Shown here piece by piece: positions 39,911-50,057 of a stretch of DNA of 64,000 nt. The stretch lies in assembly GCF_001238275.1 (NCBI RefSeq), contig NZ_LGTB01000017.1, positions 62,001-126,000 on the forward strand, read 5' to 3'. The DNA comes from Bradyrhizobium viridifuturi. Lineage in GTDB: Bacteria; Pseudomonadota; Alphaproteobacteria; Rhizobiales; Xanthobacteraceae. The notes beneath the pieces are model-generated. The model was given only the letters and a program-made list of their open reading frames with translations, had not been told where the DNA came from and searched no databases. The position numbers were made by a program, and so were the translations under genes. Position 1 is the stretch's first letter, and the number at the start of each line of letters is the position of its first letter.

Positions 39911-40548
39911 ACAAGGTCGTGAAAGCCCTGCCTGCGGCCTTGCTGCGCTCCGTTGCTGCTCTCGCGCGCGACCGCCGGGGCCTTGCCGCCGTCGAGTTCG
40001 CTTTCATCATGCCGCTGATGCTGGTGATGTTCTTCGGCACCGTCGAGTTTTCGTCCGGCGTTGCGGTCGACCGCAAGGTCACGTTGATGGCGCGCGCCGC
40101 GTCGGATCTCACCTCGCAGGCGACCCAGGTGGTGGACGCCGATCTGCAGAACTTCTTCAGCGCCAGCGTCGGCATCATGACGCCCTACGATGCATCGCCG
40201 ACCAAGGTCACGCTGTCGGAAATCTACGTCGATAATTCGAACATCGCGCATATCCAGTGGAGCAAGTCCGGGACGATCGCCTCGGGTGCGACGCAGGCCA
40301 CGGTGACGGCCTCGAGCCGCAGTCAGGGTGACATCGTGACAAGCGTCGTTCCGTCGGCGCTGCTGGTTGCGGGTACCTATCTGATCTTCAGCGAAGTGAG
40401 CTACAAATACGTTCCGGCGGTCGGCTATGTGATGGCCAAGGCTGGCCTTACTCTCAGCGACGTTGCCTTCACGCGGCCGCGGCAGTCGATTTGCGTGTAC
40501 TATGCCCCGACATCCGCGACCATGCCGACGACCTGCTCGACGTATTAA
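39907..40548 (+). CDS. TadE/TadG-like pseudopilin (second copy)
   Basis: A 213-residue pseudopilin. The leader ALARDRRG is followed by LAAVEFAFIMPLMLVMFFGT, the TadE/TadG signature. The remainder is periplasmic and ends with a cysteine pair (SICVYY, TTCSTY). It has no von Willebrand domain, unlike long TadG proteins. The start ATG 39907 overlaps the stop of the first copy (ATGA); ATG 39901 is an alternative. Confidence 0.83.
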   Translation: MNKVVKALPAALLRSVAALARDRRGLAAVEFAFIMPLMLVMFFGTVEFSSGVAVDRKVTLMARAASDLTSQATQVVDADLQNFFSASVGIMTPYDASPTKVTLSEIYVDNSNIAHIQWSKSGTIASGATQATVTASSRSQGDIVTSVVPSALLVAGTYLIFSEVSYKYVPAVGYVMAKAGLTLSDVAFTRPRQSICVYYAPTSATMPTTCSTY

Positions 40549-40645
40549 GGCGCAGATATTCTCGGCGTTGACGCTTTTGCGTTGTCGCCGCTAACGCCGG
40601 TTTGCGCGCTTTGAGTTCACGGCGACAGAACAACGATCCAGACAA

Positions 40646-40673
40646 AAGGGCCGCACCCGAAGGTGCGGCCCTT
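40646..40673 (-). terminator. UUCG-tetraloop terminator after cspA
   Basis: AAGGGCCGCACC and GGTGCGGCCCTT form a perfect 12-bp stem. On the minus strand the loop reads C(UUCG)G, the extra-stable tetraloop, and the stem is followed by TTTTG. It ends the cspA transcript about 50 bases after its stop. Confidence 0.88.
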
Positions 40674-40722
40674 GATGCTTTAACGACAATTTCCTGGAGC
40701 TGTGCGCTCCCGGGAAATCGGC

Positions 40723-40935
40723 TTATCCAGCGGCGCGCAGATTGTCGGCCGAGGATTTGCCGGAACGGCGGTCAGCCACGATCTCGTAGGAGATCTTCTG
40801 GCCTTCACGCAGAGTGCCAAGGCCGGCGCGCTCGACTGCACTGATGTGCACGAACACGTCGTTCCCGCCTTCATCCGGCTGGATGAAGCCGTAGCCCTTG
40901 GTCGCGTTAAACCACTTCACGGTTCCCATGCTCAC
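40723..40935 (-). CDS. cspA: Cold-shock protein, CspA family
   Basis: A 70-residue single-domain cold-shock protein. RNP1 is KGYGFIQP and RNP2 is VFVHISAV; the start is MSMGTVKWFN. These proteins bind single-stranded RNA and melt structure. GTG 40935 is preferred because AAGGGA is about 8 bases upstream; the ATG two codons later is too far. A leader of roughly 137 bases from the predicted promoter is typical for cold-shock genes. Confidence 0.93.
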   Translation of the reverse strand: MSMGTVKWFNATKGYGFIQPDEGGNDVFVHISAVERAGLGTLREGQKISYEIVADRRSGKSSADNLRAAG

Positions 40936-41079
40936 GTGGGTAGTCCCTTCTCAGATATACAAGTTCAAGACCCGCTGATCGGCGGGGTGGTGAGATCGAA
41001 TTTTTGGAAGGGTCGTCAGCGTCTGAACCGGCTGTACCGGTATTGGCTAATGTCGTCCGGCCGAAAATCGATGGGTAGG

Positions 41080-41108
41080 ATATTATTCGATAGAAGACTT
41101 CAAAACAA
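41080..41108 (-). promoter_or_regulatory. Promoter of cspA with long leader
   Basis: On the minus strand TTGTTT (41103-41108) and TAATAT (41080-41085) are 17 bases apart. Transcription from about 41073 leaves a leader of about 137 bases, which includes GC-rich inverted repeats (such as CCCGCCGATCAGCGGGT near 40970) that could fold. Confidence 0.45.
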
Positions 41109-41203
41109 TCCTGACGTGCGCGATTTTTTGGCCGGCGCAGCCGCCGGCCATTTGTTGCGCAGGACATCAGGACACCATGCGCGCAGCGGTTGCAGTCCGC
41201 CTG

Positions 41204-41497
41204 CTATCGGCGGCGGAACTGGCCGCCGCGCTGTGCTCCGCCCCGCGGCGGGCCGCCGGGCGCGCCGCTCGGACGTTCGTCCTTGTGCCGGAAAATCAGG
41301 CGGCCCTTTTCCAGATCGTAGGGCGACATTTCGATCGTGACGCGGTCGCCGGCCAGCGTCTTGATGCGGTTTTTCTTCATCTTGCCGGCGGTGTAGGCGA
41401 CGATCTCGTGTCCGGCATCGAGTTGCACCCGGTAACGAGCGTCGGGGAGGATTTCGGTCACCAGTCCTTCGAACTGGATCAGCTCTTCCTTAGCCAT
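41204..41497 (-). CDS. infA: Translation initiation factor IF-1, extended form
   Basis: A 97-residue protein; residues 1-72 are the usual IF-1 OB fold (MAKEELIQFEGLVTEILPDA, IVAYTAGKMKKNRIKTLAGD, VTIEMSPYDLEKGRL). The last 25 residues are a Gly/Pro/Arg-rich tail absent from standard IF-1. IF-1 sits in the ribosomal A site during initiation. GGAG lies 8 bases before the ATG. It is 24 bases behind the DEAD-box gene; a second, standard copy may exist elsewhere in the genome. Confidence 0.9.
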   Translation of the reverse strand: MAKEELIQFEGLVTEILPDARYRVQLDAGHEIVAYTAGKMKKNRIKTLAGDRVTIEMSPYDLEKGRLIFRHKDERPSGAPGGPPRGGAQRGGQFRRR

Positions 41498-41521
41498 ATG
41501 GTTCTCCAGATCGAGCGACGG

Positions 41522-42943
41522 CTAGTGCTTCGGTCGGTTGTTGCGGTTGTGTTGCGGATTCGGCCGGCTCTCGCGATGCAAGAAGGCGACGCCCTGGATG
41601 CCTTCGCTGTTGCCGGCCTGCGACGGACGCGGCGACTCGCCCCGGCTCGTCTGCGGCGCGCCATTATTACCACCCCGACGGCGGCGGCGGCGAGGGCCTT
41701 TTGTGCCAGGAGCGGCCTCATTCCCACGGACATTATGCGCGCGGGGCGCAGAGCGGCCGCCCCGGTGCGGGTGGGTGGCCTGCGCCGGTGCCGCGGACTC
41801 GCGGTTGCCGCCTTGTGTGCGACGGTCTTCCCGCGGCACGGTAATCCGGATCAGCCGCTCGATATCGCGCAGATAGCCCATCTCCTCGGCGCCGGCGATC
41901 AGCGAGATCGCGACCCCGTCGGCACCGGCGCGCGCGGTGCGGCCGATGCGGTGGACATAGGTTTCCGGCACGTTGGGCAGGTCGAAATTCACGACATGGC
42001 TGACGCCGTCGACGTCGATGCCGCGGGCGGCGATATCGGTCGCCACCAGCGTGCGGATCTCGCCGGACCGGAACGCCGCCAGTGTGCGCTCGCGGTGGTT
42101 CTGCGACTTGTTGCCGTGGATCGCATTGGCCTCGATGCCGGCCTTGGCAAGGCTTTTCACGACCTTGTCGGCGCCGTGCTTGGTCCGGGTGAAGACCAGG
42201 GCGCGGTTGACCGGTTCCTGCTTCAGGAGCTGGGCCAGAACCGCAGGCTTGGCCGCGAAATCGACCTGGATCGCGCGCTGGGCGATCCGATCGACCGTCG
42301 AGGCGACCGGCGTCACCGCCACGCGGGCGGGATCGCGCAGCATCGCCTCGGCGAGCTCGGCGATGTCCTTGGGCATGGTGGCCGAGAAGAACAGCGTCTG
42401 GCGCCGGATCGGCAGCTTGGCGACGATTTTGCGGATGTCGTTGATGAAGCCCATGTCGAGCATGCGGTCGGCTTCGTCGAGCACTAGGAACTCGACCTGG
42501 TTCAGCTTCAGGCCGTTGCTCTGCACGAGATCGAGCAGGCGGCCGGGGGTGGCGACCAGCACCTCGACACCCTGCATCACGGCGCGCACCTGGCGGCCCA
42601 TCGGTACGCCACCGATGGCGAGTGTCGAGGACAGCCGGATGTGGCGGCCATAGGTGTTGAAGCTGTCGAGAATCTGCCCGGACAGTTCGCGGGTCGGAGA
42701 GAGCACCAGTACGCGGCAGCTCTTGGGCTGCGGGCGGACGCGGTTCTCCAGCAGCCGGTGCAGGATCGGAAGCGCGAAGGACGCGGTCTTGCCGGTTCCG
42801 GTCTGGGCGATGCCGACGACGTCACGGCCGGCAAGTGCGAGCGGGATGGTCTGGGCCTGGATGGGGGTCGGCGTGAGATAGTTTTCTTCTCGAAGCGCGC
42901 GGGCGATGGGATCGGCGAGGCCGAAATCCTGAAAGGAGGTCAA
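41522..42943 (-). CDS. rhlE: DEAD-box RNA helicase, RhlE type
   Basis: A 473-residue ATP-dependent RNA helicase. Q motif around FQDFGLADPI and PTPIQAQTIP; Walker A AQTGTGKTAS; DEAD box VLDEADRMLD; SAT motif FFSATMP; and HRIGRTARAG. The last 85 residues are a basic Arg/Gly/Asn-rich tail for RNA binding. I chose a TTG start at 42943 because the conserved protein begins there and GGAAAG lies upstream; the nearest in-frame ATG is far upstream and adds unconserved sequence. Grouping with infA and cspA suggests a cold-adaptation role. Confidence 0.92.
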   Translation of the reverse strand: MTSFQDFGLADPIARALREENYLTPTPIQAQTIPLALAGRDVVGIAQTGTGKTASFALPILHRLLENRVRPQPKSCRVLVLSPTRELSGQILDSFNTYGRHIRLSSTLAIGGVPMGRQVRAVMQGVEVLVATPGRLLDLVQSNGLKLNQVEFLVLDEADRMLDMGFINDIRKIVAKLPIRRQTLFFSATMPKDIAELAEAMLRDPARVAVTPVASTVDRIAQRAIQVDFAAKPAVLAQLLKQEPVNRALVFTRTKHGADKVVKSLAKAGIEANAIHGNKSQNHRERTLAAFRSGEIRTLVATDIAARGIDVDGVSHVVNFDLPNVPETYVHRIGRTARAGADGVAISLIAGAEEMGYLRDIERLIRITVPREDRRTQGGNRESAAPAQATHPHRGGRSAPRAHNVRGNEAAPGTKGPRRRRRRGGNNGAPQTSRGESPRPSQAGNSEGIQGVAFLHRESRPNPQHNRNNRPKH

Positions 42944-43388
42944 AAGGTGGTTCTTTCCATAAAAGCCATCGTCGTCCCAGCCAATATCGGCTGGAATCGC
43001 ATGAGGCGATCGGGACACCCGCGTGTCTGGGGCATCAAGCTGGGTTAGCTGAAAGGCGAGCCAGAAGCCGCTTGGGGCGGCATAAGAACACGCAGCTCGC
43101 GAAGGCACCGCGACTCTCGCGGGCATGGCGAGGATATGGACCAGGAACTGGGCGGTTTCAAGGTGGAATCGCTGGGATCTGCTCCCGACGTGCGCCGAAC
43201 CATCGCGCAAACTGTCACAAATCAGTGCCGGAAATTTAGCCAGAAAGGCGATTTTGCTCAAAAAATAACCTGATTGCTCTTTCGGCAGCCAAATCATTGG
43301 CTCAATGTTTGAGCAGTCGTTCTCCGTATTTGCCCGGAACTCGTGGAATTATCCAGCTGGTTCATCGACTTACGGTGTCCACGCACCG
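42944..43388. other. Divergent intergenic region between rhlE and urtA
   Basis: No gene is seen on either strand. It should hold the rhlE promoter, and an inverted TGCGC-N9-GCGCA at about 43190-43208 might be an activator site for the urt operon, but it does not match the NtrC consensus well. Confidence 0.35.
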
Positions 43389-43404
43389 TGGCACAGTTCT
43401 TGCG
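43389..43404 (+). promoter_or_regulatory. Sigma-54 promoter of the urt-ure operon
   Basis: TGGCACAGTTCTTGCG fits the sigma-54 consensus TGGCACG-N4-TTGCW with only the last base of each half deviating; spacing between GG and GC is exact. Transcription would start near 43415, about 60 bases before urtA. It implies NtrC-dependent activation when fixed nitrogen is scarce. Confidence 0.75.
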
Positions 43405-43476
43405 ATTCCCTTAACCGCAGGCGGCCATGCGGCCGTTTCGCAAGCGTTCACGCCTGCGTCAGGGAGACGACATTTC

Positions 43477-44805
43477 ATGCTTACTCAGCTTACTCACGGA
43501 ATAGCGACGATGACCCGCCGCCGCGCGCTCGCGGCGACGGCCGGCCTGGTTTTGGGCCTGGCAGCGTCCTCGCCCTTCGCGCCCGCGCAAGCGGCCGACG
43601 ACACCATCAAGGTCGGTATCCTTCACTCGCTGTCGGGCACCATGGCCATCAGCGAAACCACCCTGAAGGACACGATCCTTTTCCTGATCGACGAGCAGAA
43701 CAAGAAGGGCGGCGTGCTTGGCAAGAAGCTCGAGCCCGTCGTCGTCGACCCCGCTTCGAACTGGCCGCTGTTCGCCGAAAAGGCCCGCGAGCTGATCACC
43801 AAGGACAAGGTTGCGGTCGTGTTCGGCTGCTGGACCTCGGTGTCGCGCAAATCCGTGCTGCCGGTGTTCAAGGAGCTGAACAACATCCTGTTCTACCCCG
43901 TGCAGTATGAGGGCGAGGAGTCCGAGCGCAACGTGTTCTACACGGGTGCGGCGCCGAACCAGCAGGCGATCCCCGCCGTCGACTATCTGATGAAGGAAGA
44001 GAAGGTGAAGCGCTGGGTGCTGGCCGGCACCGACTACGTCTATCCGCGCACCACCAACAAGATCCTGGAAGCCTATCTGAAGTCGAAGGGCGTCGCCCAG
44101 GACGACATCATGATCAACTACACGCCGTTCGGTCATTCCGACTGGCAGACGATCGTGGCCGACATCAAGAAGTTCGGCTCGGCCGGCAAGAAGACGGCGG
44201 TGGTCTCGACCATCAACGGCGACGCCAACGTTCCGTTCTACAAGGAGCTCGGCAACCAGGGCATCAAGGCGACCGACATCCCGGTCGTGGCGTTCTCGGT
44301 CGGCGAAGAAGAGCTCGCCGGCATCGACACCAAGCCGCTGCTCGGCCATCTCGCCGCCTGGAACTATTTCGAGTCGATCAAGACCCCGGCGAACGAGAAG
44401 TTCATCAAGGAATGGCAGGCCTACACCAAGAATCCGAAGCGCGTGACCAACGATCCGATGGAAGCGCACTACATCGGCTTCAACATGTGGGTGAAGGCGG
44501 TCGAGAAGGTGAAGTCGACCGATCCGGACAAGGTGATCGACGCGCTCCCGGGCATCGAGGCGCCGAACCTGACCGGCGGCGTGTCGAAGATGCTGCCGAA
44601 CCACCACATCACCAAGCCGGTGTTCATCGGCGAGATCAAGGGCAACGGCCAGTTCGACGTGGTCTGGAAGACCCCGGGCCTGGTGGCCGGCGACGCCTGG
44701 TCGAAGGAGCTCGAGGGCTCCAAGGACCTGATCGGCGATTGGGTCGGCAAGAAGTGCGGCAACTACAACACCAAGACCAACAAGTGCGGCGGCCAGGGCT
44801 CTTAA
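43477..44805 (+). CDS. urtA: Urea ABC transporter substrate-binding protein
   Basis: A 442-residue periplasmic protein of the branched-chain amino acid/amide-binding family. The leader contains MTRRRALAATAGLVLGLAAS, a possible twin-arginine signal, cleaved near AQAAD. UrtA markers are VGILHSLSGTMAISETTLKD and FGCWTSVSRKSVLPVF, and LFYPVQYEGEE. It binds urea and passes it to UrtBC. ATG 43477 has GGGAG upstream; ATG 43510 is possible. A strong hairpin follows before urtB. Confidence 0.94.
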   Translation: MLTQLTHGIATMTRRRALAATAGLVLGLAASSPFAPAQAADDTIKVGILHSLSGTMAISETTLKDTILFLIDEQNKKGGVLGKKLEPVVVDPASNWPLFAEKARELITKDKVAVVFGCWTSVSRKSVLPVFKELNNILFYPVQYEGEESERNVFYTGAAPNQQAIPAVDYLMKEEKVKRWVLAGTDYVYPRTTNKILEAYLKSKGVAQDDIMINYTPFGHSDWQTIVADIKKFGSAGKKTAVVSTINGDANVPFYKELGNQGIKATDIPVVAFSVGEEELAGIDTKPLLGHLAAWNYFESIKTPANEKFIKEWQAYTKNPKRVTNDPMEAHYIGFNMWVKAVEKVKSTDPDKVIDALPGIEAPNLTGGVSKMLPNHHITKPVFIGEIKGNGQFDVVWKTPGLVAGDAWSKELEGSKDLIGDWVGKKCGNYNTKTNKCGGQGS

Positions 44806-44847
44806 GCTCCTGAGCTGATCAACGACACAACACAACCTTCCAACACC

Positions 44848-44878
44848 GGAGAAGGCGGCGCCGCTCGCCGCCTTCTCC
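44848..44878 (+). terminator. Hairpin between urtA and urtB
   Basis: GGAGAAGGCGGCG (44848-44860) pairs perfectly with CGCCGCCTTCTCC (44866-44878) around a 5-base loop. There is no T run, so it is more likely a partial terminator or a 3-prime stabiliser that keeps the binding-protein mRNA more abundant than the permease part. Confidence 0.6.
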
Positions 44879-44902
44879 TCCCACTCCTGCCGGGGTACTG
44901 AC

Positions 44903-46512
44903 GTGTTTGCCAATTGTATCGATCGCTTTCGCGCGCTTTGTCTCTCGATCCTGCTGCTGAGCTGCTTTGCTGTGCCGGCGCTGGCCGGCCCGTTCGAGGA
45001 TTCGGTCGCCAAATTCGCCAATGACGAGTTCTCCGACACCGAGGCTGCGATCGGCGAGGTCGCCGCATCGGGCAACGCGCTGGCTCCGCGCATCATCGGC
45101 GCGCTGCAGGACGGCCGGCTGTCGGCCGATCCCGACAGCAAGAAGGTCTTCATCACGCAGACCGACGGCAAGATCGTCGACGCCACGACCGGCGCCGCCG
45201 TCGACAAGCTGCCTGACAATGCCGCGGCCGTGCGGCTCAACAACCGCCTGCGCCGCACCGTGGAGGCCGCGCTCGGCGGCCTGACGCTGCTGTCGCCGGA
45301 TCCGGCCAAGCGGCTCGCCGCGGCGCAATCGGTGTTCAAGAGCCACGAAGAGAATTTGCTGCCGACAGTGGAGAGCGCGCTCGCCAAGGAGAGCGTCAAG
45401 CCGATCAAGCAGGCCTTCGCCGAGGCGCGCGCTGCGATCATCCTGTTCAAGTCGGATGCATCCGACAGCGACAAGCTCGACGCGGTCGCCGTGATCAGTC
45501 GCGCGGTGACCAGGAGGCGCTGGCGCTGCTGACCGGGCTCGGCGATCAGCCACCGCTGGTCGCCAAGGCCGCCGCGAGCGCGGTGTCCTCGATCCAGAGC
45601 AATCTTGCGATGTGGTCGATGGTGCAGAACGCCTGGTACGGCCTGTCGCTCGGCTCGGTGCTGCTGCTCGCGGCGATCGGGCTTGCCATCACCTTCGGCG
45701 TGATGGGCGTCATCAACATGGCGCATGGCGAGATGGTGATGCTCGGGGCCTACACCACCTTCGTGGTGCAGGAGGTGATCCGCACCAACTATCCCGCGCT
45801 GTTCGACTATTCGCTGCTGATCGCGGTGCCGCTTGCCTTCCTGGTCGCGGGCTTCATCGGCGTGCTGATCGAGCGCACCATCATCCGCTTTCTCTACGGC
45901 CGTCCGCTGGAGACGCTGCTCGCGACCTGGGGCCTGTCGCTGGTCTTGCAGCAGGCGGTGCGCACCGCGTTCGGCCCGACCAACCGCGAGGTCGGCAATC
46001 CCTCCTGGATGAGCGGCGCGTTCGAGCTCGGCCAGATCACCATCACCTATAATCGGCTCTGGATCCTCTGTTTCACGCTCGCGGTGTTCGCGATCCTGCT
46101 CGCGATGCTGCGCTACACCGCGCTCGGCCTCGAGATGCGGGCGGTGACGCAGAACCGCCGCATGGCGGCCTCGATGGGCATCGCCACCTCGCGGGTCGAC
46201 GCGTTGACCTTCGGCCTCGGCTCGGGGATCGCCGGCATCGCCGGCGTGGCGCTGTCGCAGATCGACAATGTCAGCCCGAATCTCGGCCAGAGCTACATCA
46301 TCGATTCATTCATGGTCGTGGTGTTCGGCGGCGTCGGCAATCTCTGGGGCACGCTGGTCGGCGCCTTCACGCTCGGCATCGCCAACAAGTTCCTCGAGCC
46401 GGTGGCGGGTGCAGTGCTCGGCAAGATCGCGATCCTGGTCTTGATCATCCTGTTCATCCAGAAGCGGCCGCGCGGCCTGTTCGCGCTCAAGGGCCGGGCG
46501 GTGGAAGCATGA
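44903..46512 (+). CDS. urtB: Urea ABC transporter permease UrtB (frameshifted)
   Basis: A 536-residue protein when corrected. Residues 1-210 are the long periplasmic N-terminal extension specific to UrtB (AGPFEDSVAKFANDEFSDTE); the rest is a LivH-type permease beginning YGLSLGSVLLLAAIGLAITF and including MGVINMAHGEMVMLGAY. The frame breaks near 45503: ISR should continue GDQEALALLTGLGDQPPLV, needing one more base. The start is GTG 44903. Its stop overlaps the urtC start. Confidence 0.92.
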
Positions 46513-47678
46513 CGCCGCACATCCTGACCCGTTCGCTGGATCGCGCCGCGACCGCTTTCGTGCTGCTCGTCGCCGCGGTCGGCGTGCTGATCCCGCTGTC
46601 GAACCTGCTGCTGCCGCAGGGCTCGATGTTTCAGGTGCCGACCTATCTGGTGGCGCTGTGGGGCAAATATGTCTGCTACGCCATCCTCGCGCTCTCGATC
46701 GACCTGATCTGGGGCTATTGCGGGATTCTTTCGCTTGGTCATGGAGCATTCTTCGCGCTCGGCGGCTATGCGATGGGCATGTACCTGATGCGGCAGATCG
46801 GCAGTCGCGGCGTCTACGGCAATCCGATCCTGCCCGACTTCATGGTGTTCCTGAACTGGGACAAGCTGCCGTGGTACTGGTACGGCTTCGACAAGTTCGC
46901 CTTTGCGGCGCTGATGGTGCTGCTGGTGCCGGGACTGCTTGCCTTCTGCTTCGGCTGGCTCGCCTTCCGCTCGCGCGTCACCGGCGTCTATCTGTCGATC
47001 ATCACCCAGGCGATGACCTACGCGCTGCTGCTGGCGTTCTTTCGCAACGATTTCGGCTTCGGCGGCAATAACGGCCTGACCGACTTCAAGGATATCCTCG
47101 GCTTCAATGTGCAGGCCGAAGGCACCCGTGCCGCGCTGTTCCTGCTGAGCTGCCTGGCGCTGATCGTCGCGTTCCTGATCTGCCGCGCGATCGTGACCTC
47201 GAAGCTCGGCAAGGTGCTGATTGCGGTGCGCGACGCCGAAAGCCGCACCCGCTTCCTCGGCTATCGCGTCGAATCCTACAAGCTGTTCGTGTTTACGCTG
47301 TCGGCCTGCATGGCCGGCGTCGCCGGCGCGCTCTATGTGCCGCAGGTCGGTATCATCAATCCGAGCGAGTTCGCGCCGGGTAATTCGATCGAGGCGGTGA
47401 TCTGGGTCGCGGTCGGTGGCCGCGGCACGCTGGTCGGTGCCGCGCTCGGCGCCGTCGTGGTCAACTACGCCAAGACGTTCTTCACCTCGGGGCCGCTCGC
47501 GCCGTACTGGCTGTTCATGCTGGGCGCGCTGTTCATCCTGGTCACGCTGCTGCTGCCCAAGGGCATCGTCGGCACCTTCAACAGCTGGTGGGAGACGTCA
47601 AAGGCAAAGAACGGCTCTCCCGACGCCGAAAGCGCCGCGCGCGAAGACGGCGTCGGCGCACCGAACCCGGCGGAGTAG
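46509..47678 (+). CDS. urtC: Urea ABC transporter permease UrtC
   Basis: A 389-residue LivM-type permease with about ten helices. It has LIWGYCGILSLGHGAFFALG, the family marker, and a UrtC-typical loop FMVFLNWDKLPWYWYGF. The last 25 residues are a polar tail. The start ATG 46509 overlaps the urtB stop (ATGA). It forms the channel with UrtB. Confidence 0.94.
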   Translation: MTPHILTRSLDRAATAFVLLVAAVGVLIPLSNLLLPQGSMFQVPTYLVALWGKYVCYAILALSIDLIWGYCGILSLGHGAFFALGGYAMGMYLMRQIGSRGVYGNPILPDFMVFLNWDKLPWYWYGFDKFAFAALMVLLVPGLLAFCFGWLAFRSRVTGVYLSIITQAMTYALLLAFFRNDFGFGGNNGLTDFKDILGFNVQAEGTRAALFLLSCLALIVAFLICRAIVTSKLGKVLIAVRDAESRTRFLGYRVESYKLFVFTLSACMAGVAGALYVPQVGIINPSEFAPGNSIEAVIWVAVGGRGTLVGAALGAVVVNYAKTFFTSGPLAPYWLFMLGALFILVTLLLPKGIVGTFNSWWETSKAKNGSPDAESAAREDGVGAPNPAE

Positions 47679-47682
47679 GCCG

Positions 47683-48444
47683 ATGAACGTGATGGATACC
47701 CGCGCCACTTCGGCCATGCTCTATCTCGACGGCGTGCACGTCTCGTTCGACGGCTTCCACGCCATCAACAATCTGTCGCTGACGCTCGCGCCCGGCGAGA
47801 TGCGGGCCATCATCGGCCCGAACGGCGCCGGCAAGACCACGATGATGGACATCATTACCGGCAAGACCAAGCCGGACGAGGGCACCGTGCTGTTCGACGG
47901 CACCGTCGACCTGACCCGGCTCGACGAGACCCGGATCGCCGAACTCGGCATCGGCCGCAAATTCCAGAAGCCGACCGTGTTCGAGAGCCAGACCGTGCAG
48001 GACAACCTGCTGCTCGCGCTCAATGTCGATCATTCGGTGCGCGGCACGCTGTTCTGGCGCGGCAGCAAGGCCGAGTCCGAGCGGATCGACAAGGTGCTCG
48101 AGACCATCCGCCTGACCGACGCGCGCAACCGCCTCGCCGGCAGCCTGTCGCACGGCCAGAAGCAGTGGCTCGAGATCGGCATGCTGCTGGCGCAGGACCC
48201 CAAGGTGCTGCTGGTCGACGAGCCGGTTGCGGGCATGACCGACGTCGAGACCCATCTGACTGCTGAGCTCCTCAAGGAGATCAACAAGAACCACACCATC
48301 ATGGTGGTCGAGCACGACATGACCTTCGTGCGCGAGCTTGGCGTCAAGGTGACCTGCCTGCACGAGGGCTCGGTGCTCGCCGAAGGCTCGATCGACCAGG
48401 TGTCGTCGAACGAGCGGGTGGTCGAAGTGTATCTGGGGCGCTAG
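47683..48444 (+). CDS. urtD: Urea ABC transporter ATP-binding protein UrtD
   Basis: A 253-residue LivG-type ATPase. Walker A IGPNGAGKTTMMD, signature LSHGQKQWLEIGM (UrtD-specific variant), Walker B VLLVDEPVAGMTD, and His in VVEHDMTFV. It lies 4 bases after urtC with GGAG before the ATG and powers urea uptake with UrtE. Confidence 0.95.
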   Translation: MNVMDTRATSAMLYLDGVHVSFDGFHAINNLSLTLAPGEMRAIIGPNGAGKTTMMDIITGKTKPDEGTVLFDGTVDLTRLDETRIAELGIGRKFQKPTVFESQTVQDNLLLALNVDHSVRGTLFWRGSKAESERIDKVLETIRLTDARNRLAGSLSHGQKQWLEIGMLLAQDPKVLLVDEPVAGMTDVETHLTAELLKEINKNHTIMVVEHDMTFVRELGVKVTCLHEGSVLAEGSIDQVSSNERVVEVYLGR

Positions 48445-48446
48445 CG

Positions 48447-49142
48447 ATGCTGAAGGTCGACAACATCAATCTCTATTACGGCGCGGCGCAGGCGCTGCGC
48501 GGCGTGTCGCTGACCGCGGAGCCCGGCAAGGTCACCTGCGTGCTCGGCCGCAACGGCGTCGGCAAGACCTCGCTGCTGCGGGCCATGGTCGGCCAGTATC
48601 CGATCGCCTCCGGCGCGATTAATTTCGACGGCAAGGACATCACCGCGCTGAGGCCCTATGAGCGGGCGCGGCGCGGCATCGGCTTCGTGCCGCAGGGCCG
48701 CGAGATCTTCCCGCTGCTGACGGTGGAGGAAAATCTGAAGACCGGCTTCGGCCCGCTGAAGCGCGAGGATCGCAACATCCCCGACGACGTGTTCTCGCTG
48801 TTTCCGGTGCTGCAGACCATGCTTGGCCGCCGCGGCGGCGACCTCTCCGGCGGCCAGCAGCAGCAGCTCGCGATCGGCCGCGCGCTGGTGATGCGGCCGA
48901 AGCTCCTGCTGCTCGACGAGCCGACCGAGGGCATCCAGCCCTCGATCATCAAGGATATCGGCCGCGCCATCTCCTATCTGCGCAACCTCGGCAACATCGC
49001 CATCGTGCTGGTCGAACAATATCTCGACTTTGCCTGTGAACTCGGCGACAGTTTTGCCGTGATGGATCGAGGTGCGGTGAAATATGCCTGCGACCGCGCA
49101 AGCCTCGATCCCGCCGAGATCAGCCGCCAGATGGCGCTGTGA
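48447..49142 (+). CDS. urtE: Urea ABC transporter ATP-binding protein UrtE
   Basis: A 231-residue LivF-type ATPase. Walker A LGRNGVGKTSLLR, signature LSGGQQQQLAIGRA, Walker B LLLLDEPTEGIQPS, as in known UrtE. It follows urtD after 2 bases and is the last transporter gene; ureD begins 50 bases later on the same strand, linking uptake to hydrolysis. Confidence 0.95.
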   Translation: MLKVDNINLYYGAAQALRGVSLTAEPGKVTCVLGRNGVGKTSLLRAMVGQYPIASGAINFDGKDITALRPYERARRGIGFVPQGREIFPLLTVEENLKTGFGPLKREDRNIPDDVFSLFPVLQTMLGRRGGDLSGGQQQQLAIGRALVMRPKLLLLDEPTEGIQPSIIKDIGRAISYLRNLGNIAIVLVEQYLDFACELGDSFAVMDRGAVKYACDRASLDPAEISRQMAL

Positions 49143-49192
49143 ACAGGATGTGACGCCGCGCTTTGTGGCGTGCGTGAGGGAGCGTCGGGGGA

Positions 49193-50029
<837 letters not shown>

Positions 50030-50057
50030 ACCTTTCAAGAACGATCAGAGTGCTCGC

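Noticed and set aside
43190..43208. NtrC binding site for the urt promoter
   Set aside because: TGCGC-N9-GCGCA is an inverted repeat but its spacing and bases do not fit the usual 17-bp NtrC site, so it is mentioned only as a possibility.
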